Below, one piece after another: positions 18,203 to 29,264 of a stretch of DNA of 64,000 nucleotides. The translations under genes and the position numbers were made by a program. This DNA comes from Pseudomonas sp. Z8(2022). Lineage in GTDB: Bacteria; Pseudomonadota; Gammaproteobacteria; Pseudomonadales; Pseudomonadaceae. The notes beneath the pieces were generated by a model. The model did no database searches, was not told the origin of the DNA, and saw only the letters and a list, made by a program, of their open reading frames with translations. Location of the stretch: assembly GCF_025837155.1 (NCBI RefSeq), contig NZ_CP107549.1:1426001-1490000 (forward strand). Reading direction: 5' to 3'. Numbering within the stretch: position 1 is the first letter of the stretch; each line of letters opens with the position of its first letter.

Positions 18203-19399
18203 TCAGGCCTTGCGGAGGAAGCGGGCGATGCGTTCAGCGGCCTCGATGCACTCGGCCTGAGGCGCGACCAGCGCCATGCGCACGCGGCCTGCGCCCGGGT
18301 TGACACCGTTGACCTCGCGCGAGAGGTACGAGCCCGGCACCACCGTCACATGCTCGCTGGCGAACAGCTCGCGGGTGAACAGGGTGTCGTCACCCGGTGT
18401 ACGTGCCCACAGGTAGAAGCCGCCGTCCGGCCTCTGCACGTCCATCACCGGGGCGAGGATGTCCAGCACCGCGTCGAACTTCTCGCGGTACAGATCGCGG
18501 TTGGCACGCACGTGCGCTTCGTCATTCCAGGCCGCCACGCTGGCCAGCTGGGTTTGTACCGGCATGGCGCAGCCGTGGTAGGTGCGGTACAGCAGGAAGG
18601 CCTTGAGAATCTCGGCATCGCCGGCCACGAAGCCCGAGCGCAGGCCCGGCAGGTTGGAGCGTTTGGACAGACTGTGGAACACCACGCAGCGTTTGAAATC
18701 GCTGCGGCCCAGTTCGGCGCAGGCGGTCAGCAGGCCGGGTGGTGGGGCATCCTCGTCGAAGTACAGTTCGCTGTAGCACTCGTCGGCGGCGATGACGAAG
18801 TCATGCTCATCGGCCAGAGCGATCAGTTTCTTCAGCGTCTCGACCGGGATCAGCGCGCCGGTGGGGTTGCCCGGCGAGCAGAGGAACAGGATCTGGCAGC
18901 GTTGCCAGACCTGCGCCGGCACGGCGTCGAAGTCCGGGTTGAAGCCATGGGCTTCCAGGCAGGGCAGGTAGTGCGGCTCGGCGCCGGCAAGAAAGGCTGC
19001 GCCTTCGTAGATCTGGTAGAAGGGGTTGGGGCTGATCACCAGGCCCCTGGCGTCGCGGTTGACCACTGTCTGGGTAAAGGCGAACAGCGCTTCGCGTGTG
19101 CCGTTGACCGGCAGCACATGGCGCGCGGCGTCCAGCCAGCCCGCAGGGACGCCGAAGCGGCGTTCGCACCAGCCGGCAATGCTCTGGCGCAATTCGGGCA
19201 GACCCAGGGTAGTGGGGTAGACGGCCAGCTTGTCGAGATTGGCGGTCAGCGCCTGGCCGACGAACTCCGGAGAGCGGTGCTTCGGTTCGCCGATGGACAG
19301 GGCGATGGCACGCTTGTCGGCCGGCGGTTGCACGCTGCCGAGCAGGGCGCGCAGTTTCTCGAAGGGGTAGGGCTGGAGCTGGTCGAGAGCTGGGTTCAT
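18203..19399 (-). CDS. dapC: Succinyldiaminopimelate transaminase
   Basis: This PLP-dependent class I/II aminotransferase makes N-succinyl-LL-DAP in lysine/peptidoglycan synthesis. The 398-residue protein has the PLP lysine in HSLSKRSNLPGLRSG (about 238) and the substrate-binding ISPNPFYQIYEGA and CSPGNPTGA motifs. It lies 15 bases after glnD on the same strand. It is placed as DapC rather than ArgD by its family signature and the Pseudomonas map-glnD-dapC order. Confidence 0.94.
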   Translation of the reverse strand: MNPALDQLQPYPFEKLRALLGSVQPPADKRAIALSIGEPKHRSPEFVGQALTANLDKLAVYPTTLGLPELRQSIAGWCERRFGVPAGWLDAARHVLPVNGTREALFAFTQTVVNRDARGLVISPNPFYQIYEGAAFLAGAEPHYLPCLEAHGFNPDFDAVPAQVWQRCQILFLCSPGNPTGALIPVETLKKLIALADEHDFVIAADECYSELYFDEDAPPPGLLTACAELGRSDFKRCVVFHSLSKRSNLPGLRSGFVAGDAEILKAFLLYRTYHGCAMPVQTQLASVAAWNDEAHVRANRDLYREKFDAVLDILAPVMDVQRPDGGFYLWARTPGDDTLFTRELFASEHVTVVPGSYLSREVNGVNPGAGRVRMALVAPQAECIEAAERIARFLRKA

Positions 19400-19414
19400 C
19401 GGTACTTCCGCAAA

Positions 19415-22108
19415 TCAGATGGAAAATTGGGCCGGCTGGATACTGGGTTCGGACAGACGACGGATGATGGTTTCCTGCAGGCGTGCGCAGAGTTCGGGGT
19501 CGGACAGCGGCTGGCCCTTGTCGTCGGTAATGAAGAACACGTCCTCGACGCGCTCGCCGAGGGTGGCGATCTTGGCGTTCTGCAGCGACAGATCGTATTC
19601 GAGGAAGATTCGTCCGATCCGCGCCAGCAGGCCCGGACGGTCCGGAGCAGTCAGTTCGAGGATGGTCACCGGACGTTGCGCGTCGTTGTGAATGGTCACC
19701 TGCGGGGCGAAGGCGAAGTGCTTGAGCTGGCGCGGTACCCGGCGCTGGATGATGGTCGGGTAGTCGTCGGGATTCTTCAGCGCTTCGATCAGTCCTTCGC
19801 GAATCTGCTGGATGCGCGCCGGGTTGTTGCCGATCGAGCCACCGTCGGCGTCCAGCACCACATAGGTGTCCAGGGTGAACTGGCTGGTGGAGGTGATGAT
19901 CCGCGCGTCATGAATGTTCAGGTTGAGCTGGCTCATCGCGGCCACGGTCACGGCGAAGAAGTCGTGCTGGTCCGGTGCGTAGATGAAGATCTGCGTCCCG
20001 CCTTCGAACTCGCGCTGGGTGGTTTCCTTCATCAGAACCAGCGGGCCGCCATCGTTGGGGTGCTGGAGAATGGCGTCGGTGTGCCAGGCCACGTCGCTGG
20101 CGGTGTGGCGCAGGAAGTAGTCGTCGCCAAGCTGGCTCCACAGTTGTTCGGCATCGTCCGGGTCGGTGCCACCGCGCACCAGGATGTCCAGTGCGGCGCT
20201 CTGGGTCTGGCGAATCTGTTCTTCGCGATCCAGCGGGTTTTCCAGACCACGGCGCAGGGCGCGCTTGGTCTCGGTGTAGAGCTGACGCAGCAGACTGGCG
20301 CGCCAGGAATTCCACAGGCTGGGGTTGGTGGCGTTGATGTCGGCCACGGTCAGCACGTAGAGATAATCCAGATGCGTCTGGTCGCCGACGAACTGGGCGA
20401 AATCGTGGATGACCTGCGGATCGGAGAGGTCCTTGCGCTGCGCGGTGGTGGACATCACCAGGTGGTTCTGTACCAGCCAGACGATCAGCGCGCTGTCCCA
20501 GGCAGGGAGATGGTGGCGGCGGGCGAAGGCTTCGGCGTCCACCGCGCCCAGTTCGGAGTGATCGCCGCCGCGGCCCTTGCCGATGTCGTGGTACAGGCCG
20601 GCGAGGTAGATCAGCTCCGGCTTGGGCAGCTTGTCGATCAGCTTGCTGGCCAGCGGAAACTTCTCGGCAAGTTCCGGCCAGCGGAACTTGCGCAGGTGCT
20701 TGATCAGGTTGAGCGTGTGCGCATCGACCGTATAGATGTGGAACAGGTCGTGCTGCATCTGCCCGACGATATGACCGAACTCCGGCAGGTAGCGGCCGAG
20801 AATGCCGTAGCGGTTCATCCTGCGCAGATTGCGGTGGATGCCTTCCTTGCACTTGAACAGTTCGATGAACAGGCTGGTGTTGCGAATGTCCTTGCGGAAG
20901 TCATCGTCGATCAGGTGCCGGCTGTCGCGCAGCAGGCGGATGCTGTCGGCGCGCACGCCCTTGATCTCCGGGTGCTGCGCCATCAGCACGAAGATCTCGA
21001 TGATGGCGAAGGGCGTGCGCTTGAAGACGTTCGGGTGGGTGACTTCGATGTAGCGGTCGCGCACCTGGAAGCGGCTGTTCAAAGGCGTGGCCGGGCTGCT
21101 GTCGCCGGCGCGCAGGATGACTTCCTCGAAGTGCTGGTTGATCAGGTCCGATAGTTCGGAGATGCCCATGACCACGCGGTAGTACTTCTGCATGAAGTGT
21201 TCGATGCTGCGCTTGCCATCACCATCCTGATAACCGAACAGGGCGGCGATCTTCGCCTGGTAGTCGAACAGCAGGCGGTCTTCGGCGCGGCCTGCGAGCA
21301 TGTGCAGGGCGTAGCGCACTTTCCACAGGAATTCCTGGCTGGAGGAGAGCAGGGTGTATTCGCTTTCCAGCAGGAAGCCCTGGCCGACCAAGGCTTGCAG
21401 GTTGAGCGTGTCGAACTGGCGGCGGGCTACCCAGAGTACGGTCTGGATATCGCGCAGACCGCCGGGCGAGCCCTTGACGTTGGGCTCGAGGTTGTATTCG
21501 GTGTCGTTGTACTTGGCGTGGCGCGCTCTGCGTTCGTCACGCTTGGCCTGGTAGAAGTGCTTGCTCGGCCACATCTGGTCTGTGCTGGTGACCTGCTGCA
21601 TGCGCTGACGCAGACGCTCCGGGCCGGCGATGGTGCGGCTTTCCATCAGGTTGGTGATTACCGTCAGGTCGGCGCGCGCTTCTTCGGCGCACTCATCGAC
21701 CGAGCGCACGCTCTGGCCGACTTCCAGGCCGATGTCCCAAAGCAGGGTGAGGAAGCCTTCGATGGGTTCGCGGAAGATCTCGTGATCGCTGCTTTCGAGA
21801 AGAATCAGCAGGTCGATGTCCGAGTAGGGATGCAGCTCGCCCCGGCCGTAGCCGCCGACGGCGAGCAGGGCGATGTCGGCATCCTCGCTCCAGGTGAAGC
21901 GTTTCCAAGCTTCCTGCAGGATCTGGTCGACGAACCAGGCGCGGTCTTCGACCAGGCGGCGAATGTCGCGGCCGGCGAGAAAGCGCGCATCCAGCACTTC
22001 GCGCGCACTGCGAATGACCTTCTTGAATGCTGCGATGGGGCTGGACTTGAGCGCCAGCTCGGCCTGGAACTGACCGCGGTCAAACAGTTCGGGGTCCATC
22101 TGCGGCAT
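19415..22108 (-). CDS. glnD: Bifunctional PII uridylyltransferase / uridylyl-removing enzyme
   Basis: GlnD senses glutamine and (de)uridylylates the PII proteins that control nitrogen assimilation. The 897-residue protein has the nucleotidyltransferase motif [19 protein letters not shown] (about 85-103), the HD hydrolase motif [17 protein letters not shown] (about 510), and two C-terminal ACT domains (about 700-890, for example [17 protein letters not shown]). All domains are intact. The gene sits between map and dapC, an order conserved in Pseudomonas. Confidence 0.97.
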   Translation of the reverse strand: MPQMDPELFDRGQFQAELALKSSPIAAFKKVIRSAREVLDARFLAGRDIRRLVEDRAWFVDQILQEAWKRFTWSEDADIALLAVGGYGRGELHPYSDIDLLILLESSDHEIFREPIEGFLTLLWDIGLEVGQSVRSVDECAEEARADLTVITNLMESRTIAGPERLRQRMQQVTSTDQMWPSKHFYQAKRDERRARHAKYNDTEYNLEPNVKGSPGGLRDIQTVLWVARRQFDTLNLQALVGQGFLLESEYTLLSSSQEFLWKVRYALHMLAGRAEDRLLFDYQAKIAALFGYQDGDGKRSIEHFMQKYYRVVMGISELSDLINQHFEEVILRAGDSSPATPLNSRFQVRDRYIEVTHPNVFKRTPFAIIEIFVLMAQHPEIKGVRADSIRLLRDSRHLIDDDFRKDIRNTSLFIELFKCKEGIHRNLRRMNRYGILGRYLPEFGHIVGQMQHDLFHIYTVDAHTLNLIKHLRKFRWPELAEKFPLASKLIDKLPKPELIYLAGLYHDIGKGRGGDHSELGAVDAEAFARRHHLPAWDSALIVWLVQNHLVMSTTAQRKDLSDPQVIHDFAQFVGDQTHLDYLYVLTVADINATNPSLWNSWRASLLRQLYTETKRALRRGLENPLDREEQIRQTQSAALDILVRGGTDPDDAEQLWSQLGDDYFLRHTASDVAWHTDAILQHPNDGGPLVLMKETTQREFEGGTQIFIYAPDQHDFFAVTVAAMSQLNLNIHDARIITSTSQFTLDTYVVLDADGGSIGNNPARIQQIREGLIEALKNPDDYPTIIQRRVPRQLKHFAFAPQVTIHNDAQRPVTILELTAPDRPGLLARIGRIFLEYDLSLQNAKIATLGERVEDVFFITDDKGQPLSDPELCARLQETIIRRLSEPSIQPAQFSI

Positions 22109-22152
22109 TGCAGTTGCCTTCTTCTATAGGGTTTTTCGGTCGGTCTTCTGGC

Positions 22153-22167
22153 GGGCGCGGCGCGCCC
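22153..22167. other. GC-rich inverted repeat between map and glnD
   Basis: GGGCGC-GGC-GCGCCC lies 10 bases after the map stop in the direction of transcription. It has no T run on that strand, so it may be a transcript-stabilising or partial termination element before glnD. Confidence 0.4.
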
Positions 22168-22176
22168 GGGTGCGTT

Positions 22177-22965
22177 TTAGTGGCCGGAGGAAGTGCGGGC
22201 GATGGTGTCGTCGCTGCGCAGGGTCAGGATCTCGTAGCCGTCAGCGGTCACCAGTACGGTGTGCTCCCACTGTGCGGAGAGCTTGCGGTCCTTGGTGATG
22301 GCCGTCCAGCCGTCACCGAGCAGGCGGGTTTCCGGGCGACCCTGATTGATCATCGGCTCGATGGTGAAGGTCATGCCTTCCTTGAGTTCCATGCCGGTGC
22401 CGGCCTTTCCGTAATGCAGTACCTGCGGCTCTTCATGGAACACGGCACCGATGCCGTGACCGCAGTATTCGCGGACCACGGAGAAACCGTTCTTCTCGGC
22501 ATGCTTCTGGATTACTTCGCCGATGTCACCCAGGCGGGCGCCCGGCTTGACCAGTTCGATGCCTTTATACATGCATTCCTGAGTGACCTTGGCCAGGCGC
22601 TCGGCCCATTCGGCGACCTTGCCGACCATGAACATCTTGCTGGTATCGCCGTGGTAGCCGTCCTTGATCACGGTGATATCGATGTTCAGCACGTCGCCAT
22701 CCTTCAATGGCTTCTCGTTGGGGATGCCGTGGCATACCACGTGGTTGATCGAGGTGCAGATCGACTTGGGGAAGCCCTTGTAGTTGAGCGGGGCAGGGAT
22801 GGCCTTCTGCACGTTGATAATATAGTCATGGCAGATGCGGTCCAGCTCTTCGGTGGTCACGCCCGGCTTGACGTGCTCGCCGATCATCTCCAGCACTTCG
22901 GCGGCCAGGCGGCCAGCCACGCGCATTTTCTCGATTTCTTCGGCGGATTTGATGGTGACGGTCAT
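22177..22965 (-). CDS. map: Methionine aminopeptidase, type I
   Basis: Map removes the initiator methionine from new proteins. The 262-residue type I enzyme carries the metal ligands in DVLNIDITV, GHGIGAVFHEEP and FTIEPMINQG, plus the substrate His in HVVCHGIPNEK. There is no N-terminal extension. It diverges from rpsB, with which it shares a 275-base regulatory interval. Confidence 0.97.
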   Translation of the reverse strand: MTVTIKSAEEIEKMRVAGRLAAEVLEMIGEHVKPGVTTEELDRICHDYIINVQKAIPAPLNYKGFPKSICTSINHVVCHGIPNEKPLKDGDVLNIDITVIKDGYHGDTSKMFMVGKVAEWAERLAKVTQECMYKGIELVKPGARLGDIGEVIQKHAEKNGFSVVREYCGHGIGAVFHEEPQVLHYGKAGTGMELKEGMTFTIEPMINQGRPETRLLGDGWTAITKDRKLSAQWEHTVLVTADGYEILTLRSDDTIARTSSGH

Positions 22966-23101
22966 AGGAGTTCTCGAGCGCGAACGGGAAAGGGCGTTAT
23001 CTTAGCAGCTTCGCCACGCCAGCCCCAAAGGCCTGTCGCACCTGGTCGGTATGACGTAGTCGGGTTCTTTGCGTGCTCTTGTAGCCTGTGCCGGCTTTCT
23101 G

Positions 23102-23240
23102 TGGTATAAAACGCGCCGCTTTACGGGCATAGCGCCCGAAGGCTTAAACCCACACACGTATCGACACGGTTTCCTGGGTGCCCGCAAGGGTTGGAAGCTG
23201 GGATGCGTGGAGGCCTAACCCGACTTATCAAGGAACTATC
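23102..23240 (+). promoter_or_regulatory. rpsB promoter and structured S2-type leader
   Basis: TGGTATAAA (23102-23110) is an extended -10 without a strong -35. The leader of about 125 bases includes a stem GGGTT (23188-23192) / AACCC (23217-23221) enclosing a G-rich loop. In proteobacteria the rpsB-tsf leader mediates feedback by free S2; this architecture is compatible, but the specific fold was not verified. Confidence 0.6.
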
Positions 23241-23981
23241 ATGTCCCAAGTCAACATGCGCGATATGCTGAAGGCCGGTGTGCACTTCGGCCACCAGACC
23301 CGTTACTGGAACCCGAAAATGGGTAAGTACATTTTCGGCGCGCGCAACAAGATTCACATTATCAACCTCGAAAAAACCCTGCCGATGTTCAACGACGCTC
23401 TGTCGTTCGTTGAAAAGCTGGCTGCTGGCAAGAACAAGATCCTGTTCGTCGGCACCAAGCGTTCCGCTGGCAAGATCGTTCGTGAAGAAGCTGCTCGCTG
23501 CGGCTCGCCGTTCGTCGATCACCGCTGGCTGGGCGGCATGCTGACCAACTACAAGACCATTCGTGCTTCGATCAAGCGCCTGCGCGAACTGGAAACCCAG
23601 TCCCAGGACGGCACCTTTGCCAAGCTGACCAAGAAAGAAGCCCTGATGCGTACCCGTGATCTGGAAAAACTGGATCGCAGCCTGGGTGGTATCAAGGACA
23701 TGGGCGGTCTGCCGGACGCTCTGTTCGTGATCGACGTTGACCACGAGCGCATCGCTATCACCGAAGCCAACAAGCTGGGCATCCCGGTTATCGGCGTTGT
23801 CGATACCAACAGCAGCCCGGAAGGCGTTGACTACATCATCCCGGGTAACGACGACGCCATCCGCGCCATCCAGCTGTACATGGGTGCCATGGCCGACGCC
23901 GTGATCCGTGGTCGCAGCAACGCTGGCGGCGCGACTGAAGAGTTCGTCGAAGAAGCTGCTGCCGAGAGCGCCGAAGGCTAA
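23241..23981 (+). CDS. rpsB: 30S ribosomal protein S2
   Basis: The 246-residue protein begins [27 protein letters not shown], the universal S2 start, and contains [16 protein letters not shown] and the [19 protein letters not shown] segment. An upstream ATG at 23178 is in frame but lies in the leader; AAGGA precedes the chosen ATG. Codon use is strongly biased, as in highly expressed genes. It is followed by tsf after an internal hairpin. Confidence 0.98.
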   Translation: MSQVNMRDMLKAGVHFGHQTRYWNPKMGKYIFGARNKIHIINLEKTLPMFNDALSFVEKLAAGKNKILFVGTKRSAGKIVREEAARCGSPFVDHRWLGGMLTNYKTIRASIKRLRELETQSQDGTFAKLTKKEALMRTRDLEKLDRSLGGIKDMGGLPDALFVIDVDHERIAITEANKLGIPVIGVVDTNSSPEGVDYIIPGNDDAIRAIQLYMGAMADAVIRGRSNAGGATEEFVEEAAAESAEG

Positions 23982-24020
23982 GCGGTAACGCCAAGCATTT
24001 AGCGTTATGCGCTGTGCAAG

Positions 24021-24042
24021 AAGGGGGCTAGGCCCCCTTTTT
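24021..24042 (+). terminator. Attenuator/terminator between rpsB and tsf
   Basis: AAGGGGGC-TA-GGCCCCCTT is followed by a T run. At this position in other bacteria a partial terminator tunes the S2 to EF-Ts ratio. Confidence 0.85.
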
Positions 24043-24092
24043 GCCACTCAAAGATTTGATTTGGTTGAAGACCTACCGAGAGGATTTTCAAG

Positions 24093-24956
24093 ATGGCAGA
24101 GATTACTGCAGCCCTGGTTAAAGAACTGCGCGAGCGTACCGGCCAAGGCATGATGGAATGCAAGAAGGCCCTGGTTGCTGCTGGTGGCGACATCGAGAAA
24201 GCCATTGATGACATGCGCGCTTCCGGTGCCATCAAGGCTGCCAAGAAGGCCGGCAACATCGCCGCTGAAGGCTCCATCGCCGTTCGCGTTGAAGGTGGCC
24301 GTGGCGTGATCATCGAAGTCAACTCGCAGACCGACTTCCTGGCTCTGCAGGACGACTTCAAGGCTTTCGTCAAAGAGAGCCTCGACGAAGCCTTCGACAA
24401 GAACCTGGCCGACGCTGCTCCGCTGATCGCTTCCCGCGAATCGGCTCGTGAAGCTCTGGTTGCCAAGTGCGGCGAGAACGTCAACATCCGTCGTCTGACC
24501 GCTGTTTCCGGCGAAACCGTGGGTGCCTACCTGCACGGCCACCGCATCGGTGTTCTGGTTGTCCTGAAAGGCGGCAACGATGAACTGGCCAAGCACGTTG
24601 CCATGCACATCGCTGCCTCCAACCCGGCTGTTGTATCGCCGGACCAGGTTTCCGAAGAGCTGGTTGCCAAGGAAAAGGAAATCTTCCTGCAGCTGAACGC
24701 CGAGAAGATCGCCGGCAAGCCGGAAAACATCGTAGAGAACATGGTCAAAGGCCGTATCGCCAAGTTCCTGGCCGAAGCCAGCCTGGTCGAGCAAGCCTTC
24801 ATCATGGATCCGGAAGTCAAGGTCGGTGAGCTGGTGAAGAAAGCCGGTGCCGAAGTCGTTTCCTTCGTTCGTTACGAAGTGGGCGAGGGTATCGAGAAGG
24901 CCGAGACCGACTTCGCTGCCGAAGTTGCCGCTCAGGTTGCTGCCAGCAAGCAGTAA
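24093..24956 (+). CDS. tsf: Elongation factor Ts
   Basis: EF-Ts exchanges GDP on EF-Tu. The 287-residue protein starts MAEITAALVKELRERTGQGMMECKKAL (UBA-like N-domain) and contains the TDFLALQDDF motif that contacts EF-Tu. The second Ts signature appears as VAMHIAASNPAVV. AGAGGATTTTCAAG provides the ribosome binding site. Highly biased codons. Confidence 0.98.
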   Translation: MAEITAALVKELRERTGQGMMECKKALVAAGGDIEKAIDDMRASGAIKAAKKAGNIAAEGSIAVRVEGGRGVIIEVNSQTDFLALQDDFKAFVKESLDEAFDKNLADAAPLIASRESAREALVAKCGENVNIRRLTAVSGETVGAYLHGHRIGVLVVLKGGNDELAKHVAMHIAASNPAVVSPDQVSEELVAKEKEIFLQLNAEKIAGKPENIVENMVKGRIAKFLAEASLVEQAFIMDPEVKVGELVKKAGAEVVSFVRYEVGEGIEKAETDFAAEVAAQVAASKQ

Positions 24957-25144
24957 TCGGCGGTTAGGCCAGTTGTCCCAGAGAGGCTGCCCGCTTGCGC
25001 GTGCGGCCTCTTTGCCGAATAAGGGGCGACAAATATACAAGCGGCCGTGCAACCTACGGTCGCCGGCACGTTCGAAGTGCCGGATAATTGCAGCGCGCAA
25101 GCGTGTTACAGAAGAATTTCATATCGCCGCAGGAGAGACTTGCA

Positions 25145-25888
25145 ATGGCTCAGCAGACGACTGGTCGCCAACCTCGCTACAAACGCATTCTGCTCAAACT
25201 TAGCGGCGAAGCCCTGATGGGCTCGGAAGATTTCGGCATCGATCCCAAGGTGCTCGATCGCATGGCGCTGGAAGTCGGTCAGCTGGTCGGCATCGGCGTG
25301 CAGGTCGGTCTGGTGATCGGTGGCGGCAACCTGTTCCGCGGCGCAGCACTATCCGCTGCCGGCATGGATCGCGTCACCGGCGACCACATGGGCATGCTGG
25401 CGACCGTGATGAACGCGCTGGCCATGCGCGATGCGCTGGAGCGCTCGAACATTCCGGCGCTGGTCATGTCGGCGATTTCCATGGTCGGTGTGACCGACCA
25501 TTACGACCGTCGCAAGGCCATGCGTCATCTGAAGACCGGTGAGGTGGTGATCTTCGCTGCCGGTACCGGCAACCCGTTCTTCACCACCGATTCGGCTGCC
25601 TGTCTGCGTGCCATCGAGATCGATGCCGACGTGGTTCTGAAGGCGACCAAGGTCGATGGCGTGTACACTGCCGACCCGTTCAAGGACCCGCATGCCGAGA
25701 AATTCGAGCGCCTGACCTACGACGAGGTGCTCGACCGCAAGCTGGGCGTGATGGATCTGACCGCCATCTGCCTGTGCCGTGATCACGCCATGCCGCTGCG
25801 GGTCTTCAACATGAACAAGCCCGGCGCCCTGCTGAACGTTGTAGTGGGTGGCGCTGAAGGAACTCTGATCGAGGAGGATGCACAATGA
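25145..25888 (+). CDS. pyrH: UMP kinase
   Basis: PyrH phosphorylates UMP to UDP as a hexamer. The 247-residue amino-acid-kinase-fold protein has [17 protein letters not shown] (about 61-68) and [13 protein letters not shown]. The ATG at 25145 follows GGAGAG; an in-frame ATG at 25088 lacks family-like sequence. Its stop overlaps frr as ATGA. Confidence 0.97.
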   Translation: MAQQTTGRQPRYKRILLKLSGEALMGSEDFGIDPKVLDRMALEVGQLVGIGVQVGLVIGGGNLFRGAALSAAGMDRVTGDHMGMLATVMNALAMRDALERSNIPALVMSAISMVGVTDHYDRRKAMRHLKTGEVVIFAAGTGNPFFTTDSAACLRAIEIDADVVLKATKVDGVYTADPFKDPHAEKFERLTYDEVLDRKLGVMDLTAICLCRDHAMPLRVFNMNKPGALLNVVVGGAEGTLIEEDAQ

Positions 25889-26442
25889 TCAACGACATCA
25901 AGAAAGACGCTCAGGAACGCATGAGCAAGTCCCTGGAAGCGCTGGGCCGCAACCTGGCTTCCATTCGTACCGGTCGTGCCCATCCGAGCATTCTCGATAG
26001 CGTCAAGGTCCCGGCCTGGGGTAGCGACATGCCGCTCAATCAGGTCGCTGCGATCACTGTCGAAGATGCGCGTACCCTGAAGATCGTCGCTCACGACAAG
26101 AACCTCAGTGCAGCCATCGAGAAGGCCATCCTGACTTCCGATCTGGGGCTGAATCCGAGCAGTGCCGGTACCACCATTCGTGTACCGATGCCGGCCCTGA
26201 CCGAGGAAACCCGCAAGGGTTACACCAAGCAGGCGCGTGGCGTTGCCGAAGATGCCAAGGTTGCCGTGCGCAACGTGCGCCGTGATGCTCTGGCCGAGCT
26301 GAAGAAGCTGTCCAAGGCCAAGGAAATCAGCGAGGACGAAGAGCGTCGCGCCGCTGACGAACTGCAGAAGATCACCGACAAGTTCATTGCCGAGGTGGAC
26401 AAGGCTCTTGAGGTCAAGGAAGCGGACCTGATGGCCGTTTGA
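25885..26442 (+). CDS. frr: Ribosome recycling factor
   Basis: RRF splits post-termination ribosomes with EF-G. The 185-residue protein has the family length and the motif [26 protein letters not shown]. The start is coupled to pyrH (ATGA), with GAGGAGG upstream inside pyrH. Confidence 0.98.
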   Translation: MINDIKKDAQERMSKSLEALGRNLASIRTGRAHPSILDSVKVPAWGSDMPLNQVAAITVEDARTLKIVAHDKNLSAAIEKAILTSDLGLNPSSAGTTIRVPMPALTEETRKGYTKQARGVAEDAKVAVRNVRRDALAELKKLSKAKEISEDEERRAADELQKITDKFIAEVDKALEVKEADLMAV

Positions 26443-26457
26443 CGGCTGGGCACCCAC

Positions 26458-27204
26458 ATGGACAAGAACAAGCAGGGGGCGGTGCCGCGGCATGTCGCCA
26501 TCATCATGGATGGCAACAACCGTTGGGCGAAGAAGCGCCTGTTGCCGGGTGTGGCTGGGCACAAGGCCGGGGTCGATGCGGTTCGCGCGGTGATCGAGGT
26601 GTGTGCCGAGTCGGGCGTCGAGGTGCTGACCCTATTCGCCTTCTCCAGTGAAAACTGGCAGCGCCCGGCCGAAGAGGTCGGTGCGCTGATGGAGTTGTTC
26701 CTCGGCGCCTTGCGGCGCGAGGCGAAGCGTTTGCTCGACAACGACATAAGCCTGCGCATCATTGGTGACCGTTCGCGTTTCCATCCCGAGCTGCAGGCTG
26801 CCATGCGTGAAGCGGAGCAGCTGACCGCAGGAAACCGTCGCTTTACCCTGCAGGTCGCGGCCAACTACGGCGGGCAGTGGGATATCGCTCAGGCCGCTCA
26901 GCGCCTGGCGCGTGAGGTGCAGGCGGGGCATCTGCAGCCCGAAGACATCACCCCGCAATTGCTTCAGGGGTGTCTGGCTACCGGTGATCTGCCTTTGCCC
27001 GACCTGTGCATACGCACCGGTGGCGAGCACCGCATCAGCAATTTCCTTCTGTGGCAGTTGGCATACAGCGAACTGTACTTCTCCGACCTTTACTGGCCGG
27101 ACTTCAAGCACGAGGCCATGCGCAAGGCGCTGGCCGATTTCGCTACCCGCCAGCGTCGCTTCGGCAAGACCAGCGAGCAGGTGGAAGCTGAGGCGCGCTC
27201 TTAA
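26458..27204 (+). CDS. uppS: Undecaprenyl diphosphate synthase
   Basis: UppS condenses eight isopentenyl units onto farnesyl-PP to give the C55 carrier of peptidoglycan and LPS synthesis. The 248-residue cis-prenyltransferase shows IIMDGNNRWAKKR, HKAGVDAVR and RTGGEHRISNFLLWQ. Only one base is shared with the cdsA start, implying coupled translation. Confidence 0.97.
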   Translation: MDKNKQGAVPRHVAIIMDGNNRWAKKRLLPGVAGHKAGVDAVRAVIEVCAESGVEVLTLFAFSSENWQRPAEEVGALMELFLGALRREAKRLLDNDISLRIIGDRSRFHPELQAAMREAEQLTAGNRRFTLQVAANYGGQWDIAQAAQRLAREVQAGHLQPEDITPQLLQGCLATGDLPLPDLCIRTGGEHRISNFLLWQLAYSELYFSDLYWPDFKHEAMRKALADFATRQRRFGKTSEQVEAEARS

Positions 27205-28019
27205 TGCTCAAACAACGATTCATTACGGCGCTGGTGCTGCTACCCATCGCTCTGGGTGGGTTTTTCCTGCTCGACGGCGGTGCTTTCGCGCTGTTCATCG
27301 GTGCGGTGGTCACTCTGGGTGCCTGGGAGTGGGCGCGTCTTGCAGGGTTCGAGGCGCAGTTGCTGCGTGTGGTCTACGCAGTGGTCGTGGCTGCGCTGCT
27401 CGGCTTGCTCCATCTGCTCCCGGCTGTCGCTCCGGTTCTGCTGGTGCTGGCAGTTCTCTGGTGGTTGGTCGCGACCCTGTTGGTGCTGACTTATCCCGAT
27501 AGCAGCCGTTACTGGGGTGGTGTGCCGGGTCGTTTGCTGATCGGCCTGCTGATTCTCCTGCCGGCATGGCAAGGGCTGGTTCTGCTTAAGCAATGGCCGC
27601 AGGCCAATGGGCTGATTATCGCGGTGATGGCGCTGGTCTGGGGGGCGGATATCGGTGCCTACTTCGCCGGCAAAACCTTCGGCAAGCGCAAACTGGCGCC
27701 CAAGGTCAGCCCGGGCAAGAGCTGGGAAGGCTTGTATGGTGGCCTCGCGGCCAGCCTGCTGATCACTCTGGCGGTCGGGCTGCAGCAGGATTGGTCGAGC
27801 AAGGGGCTGTTTCTTGCCATGGCCGGTGCTGCTGTGGTGGTGCTGATCTCCGTGGTCGGTGATCTGACCGAGAGCATGTTCAAGCGTCAATCCGGAATCA
27901 AGGACAGCAGCAACCTGCTGCCGGGTCATGGGGGCGTGCTGGATCGTATCGACAGCCTGACCGCGGCCATTCCCGTGTTCGCCACGCTGCTGTGGCTGGC
28001 TGGTTGGGGTTCGCTGTGA
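27204..28019 (+). CDS. cdsA: Phosphatidate cytidylyltransferase
   Basis: CdsA makes CDP-diacylglycerol for phospholipids. The 271-residue membrane protein has about eight helices and the C-terminal signature [21 protein letters not shown] leading to DRIDS. It starts on the last base of uppS and overlaps the dxr GTG. Confidence 0.97.
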   Translation: MLKQRFITALVLLPIALGGFFLLDGGAFALFIGAVVTLGAWEWARLAGFEAQLLRVVYAVVVAALLGLLHLLPAVAPVLLVLAVLWWLVATLLVLTYPDSSRYWGGVPGRLLIGLLILLPAWQGLVLLKQWPQANGLIIAVMALVWGADIGAYFAGKTFGKRKLAPKVSPGKSWEGLYGGLAASLLITLAVGLQQDWSSKGLFLAMAGAAVVVLISVVGDLTESMFKRQSGIKDSSNLLPGHGGVLDRIDSLTAAIPVFATLLWLAGWGSL

Positions 28020-29200
28020 GCGCAGTGCAGCAGGTCACCGTGCTGGGGGCTACCGGCTCCATCGGTCTCAGCACGCTGGATGTGATCGCCCGCCATCCGG
28101 AACGCTACCAGGTTTTCGCTCTGACCGGTTTTTCCCGACTGGCGCAATTGCAGGCGCTGTGCCTGCAGCATCGGCCACGCTACGCGGTAGTACCAGATAG
28201 CGACTCGGCGCGCGCCCTGCAGGCCGAGTTGCGTGCAGCCGGGCTTGTCACTGAAGTGCTGGTCGGCGAAGAGGGGCTTTGCTCGGTATCTGCCGATGCG
28301 GCTGTCGACTGCGTGATGGCTGCCATAGTCGGGGCTGCCGGGCTCAAGCCGACGCTGGCAGCAGTAAAGGCTGGCAAGAAGGTGCTGCTGGCCAACAAGG
28401 AGGCGCTGGTGATGTCCGGCGCTCTGTTCATGCAGGCGGTGCGGGAGAGTGGTGCCACCCTCCTGCCGATCGACAGTGAGCACAACGCCATCTTCCAGTG
28501 CCTGCCGGGAGACTATGCGCGCGGGCTGCAGGCTGTTGGCGTGCGTCGCGTGCTGCTGACGGCGTCCGGCGGTCCGTTTCGCCAGACGCCGCTTGCCGAG
28601 CTGGAGCGTGTCACGCCGGAACAGGCTTGTGCGCATCCGAACTGGTCGATGGGGCGCAAGATCTCGGTTGATTCGGCGAGCATGATGAACAAGGGGCTGG
28701 AGATGATCGAGGCCTGCTGGTTGTTCGATGCCCGCCCCGAGCAGATCGAGGTGGTCATCCACCGGCAGAGCGTGATCCATTCCCTGGTCGATTACGTCGA
28801 CGGTTCGGTCCTCGCCCAGCTGGGCAATCCGGACATGCGTACGCCTATTGCTCATGCTCTGGCCTGGCCGGAGCGTATCGAGTCGGGGGTGCCGCCTCTG
28901 GACCTGTTCGCCGTCGGTCGCCTGGATTTCGAGCGTCCGGACGAGCAGCGCTTTCCCTGTCTGCGCCTGGCCCGCGAGGTGGCGCAGGTTGGGGGCAGTG
29001 CACCGGCGATGCTCAATGCGGCCAACGAGGTGGCGGTGGAGGCTTTCCTGCAGCGGCGCATCCGCTTCACCGATATCGCAGGTATGATCGAGTCCGTGCT
29101 GAACGCGCAGCCGTCGCAGGCTGTCGAAGCGCTCGACGCGGTATTCGAGGCGGATGCACGGGCGCGTGAGCTGGCCGGTCAGTGGCTCGCGGGCCGTTGA
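28016..29200 (+). CDS. dxr: 1-deoxy-D-xylulose 5-phosphate reductoisomerase
   Basis: Dxr performs the first committed step of the MEP isoprenoid pathway (DXP to MEP, NADPH-dependent). The 394-residue protein begins [17 protein letters not shown] (NADPH site) and has [12 protein letters not shown] and [14 protein letters not shown] metal/substrate motifs. GTG at 28016 overlaps the cdsA stop (GTGA) and best fits the family; the longer frame from 27992 would intrude into cdsA. Confidence 0.95.
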   Translation: MSAVQQVTVLGATGSIGLSTLDVIARHPERYQVFALTGFSRLAQLQALCLQHRPRYAVVPDSDSARALQAELRAAGLVTEVLVGEEGLCSVSADAAVDCVMAAIVGAAGLKPTLAAVKAGKKVLLANKEALVMSGALFMQAVRESGATLLPIDSEHNAIFQCLPGDYARGLQAVGVRRVLLTASGGPFRQTPLAELERVTPEQACAHPNWSMGRKISVDSASMMNKGLEMIEACWLFDARPEQIEVVIHRQSVIHSLVDYVDGSVLAQLGNPDMRTPIAHALAWPERIESGVPPLDLFAVGRLDFERPDEQRFPCLRLAREVAQVGGSAPAMLNAANEVAVEAFLQRRIRFTDIAGMIESVLNAQPSQAVEALDAVFEADARARELAGQWLAGR

Positions 29201-29264
29201 TGGGACTGCCGTCGCAGCGGCGTGTGCCAGAACCTGAGCGGCCCATGGGGCTGGAGAAAGTGAA

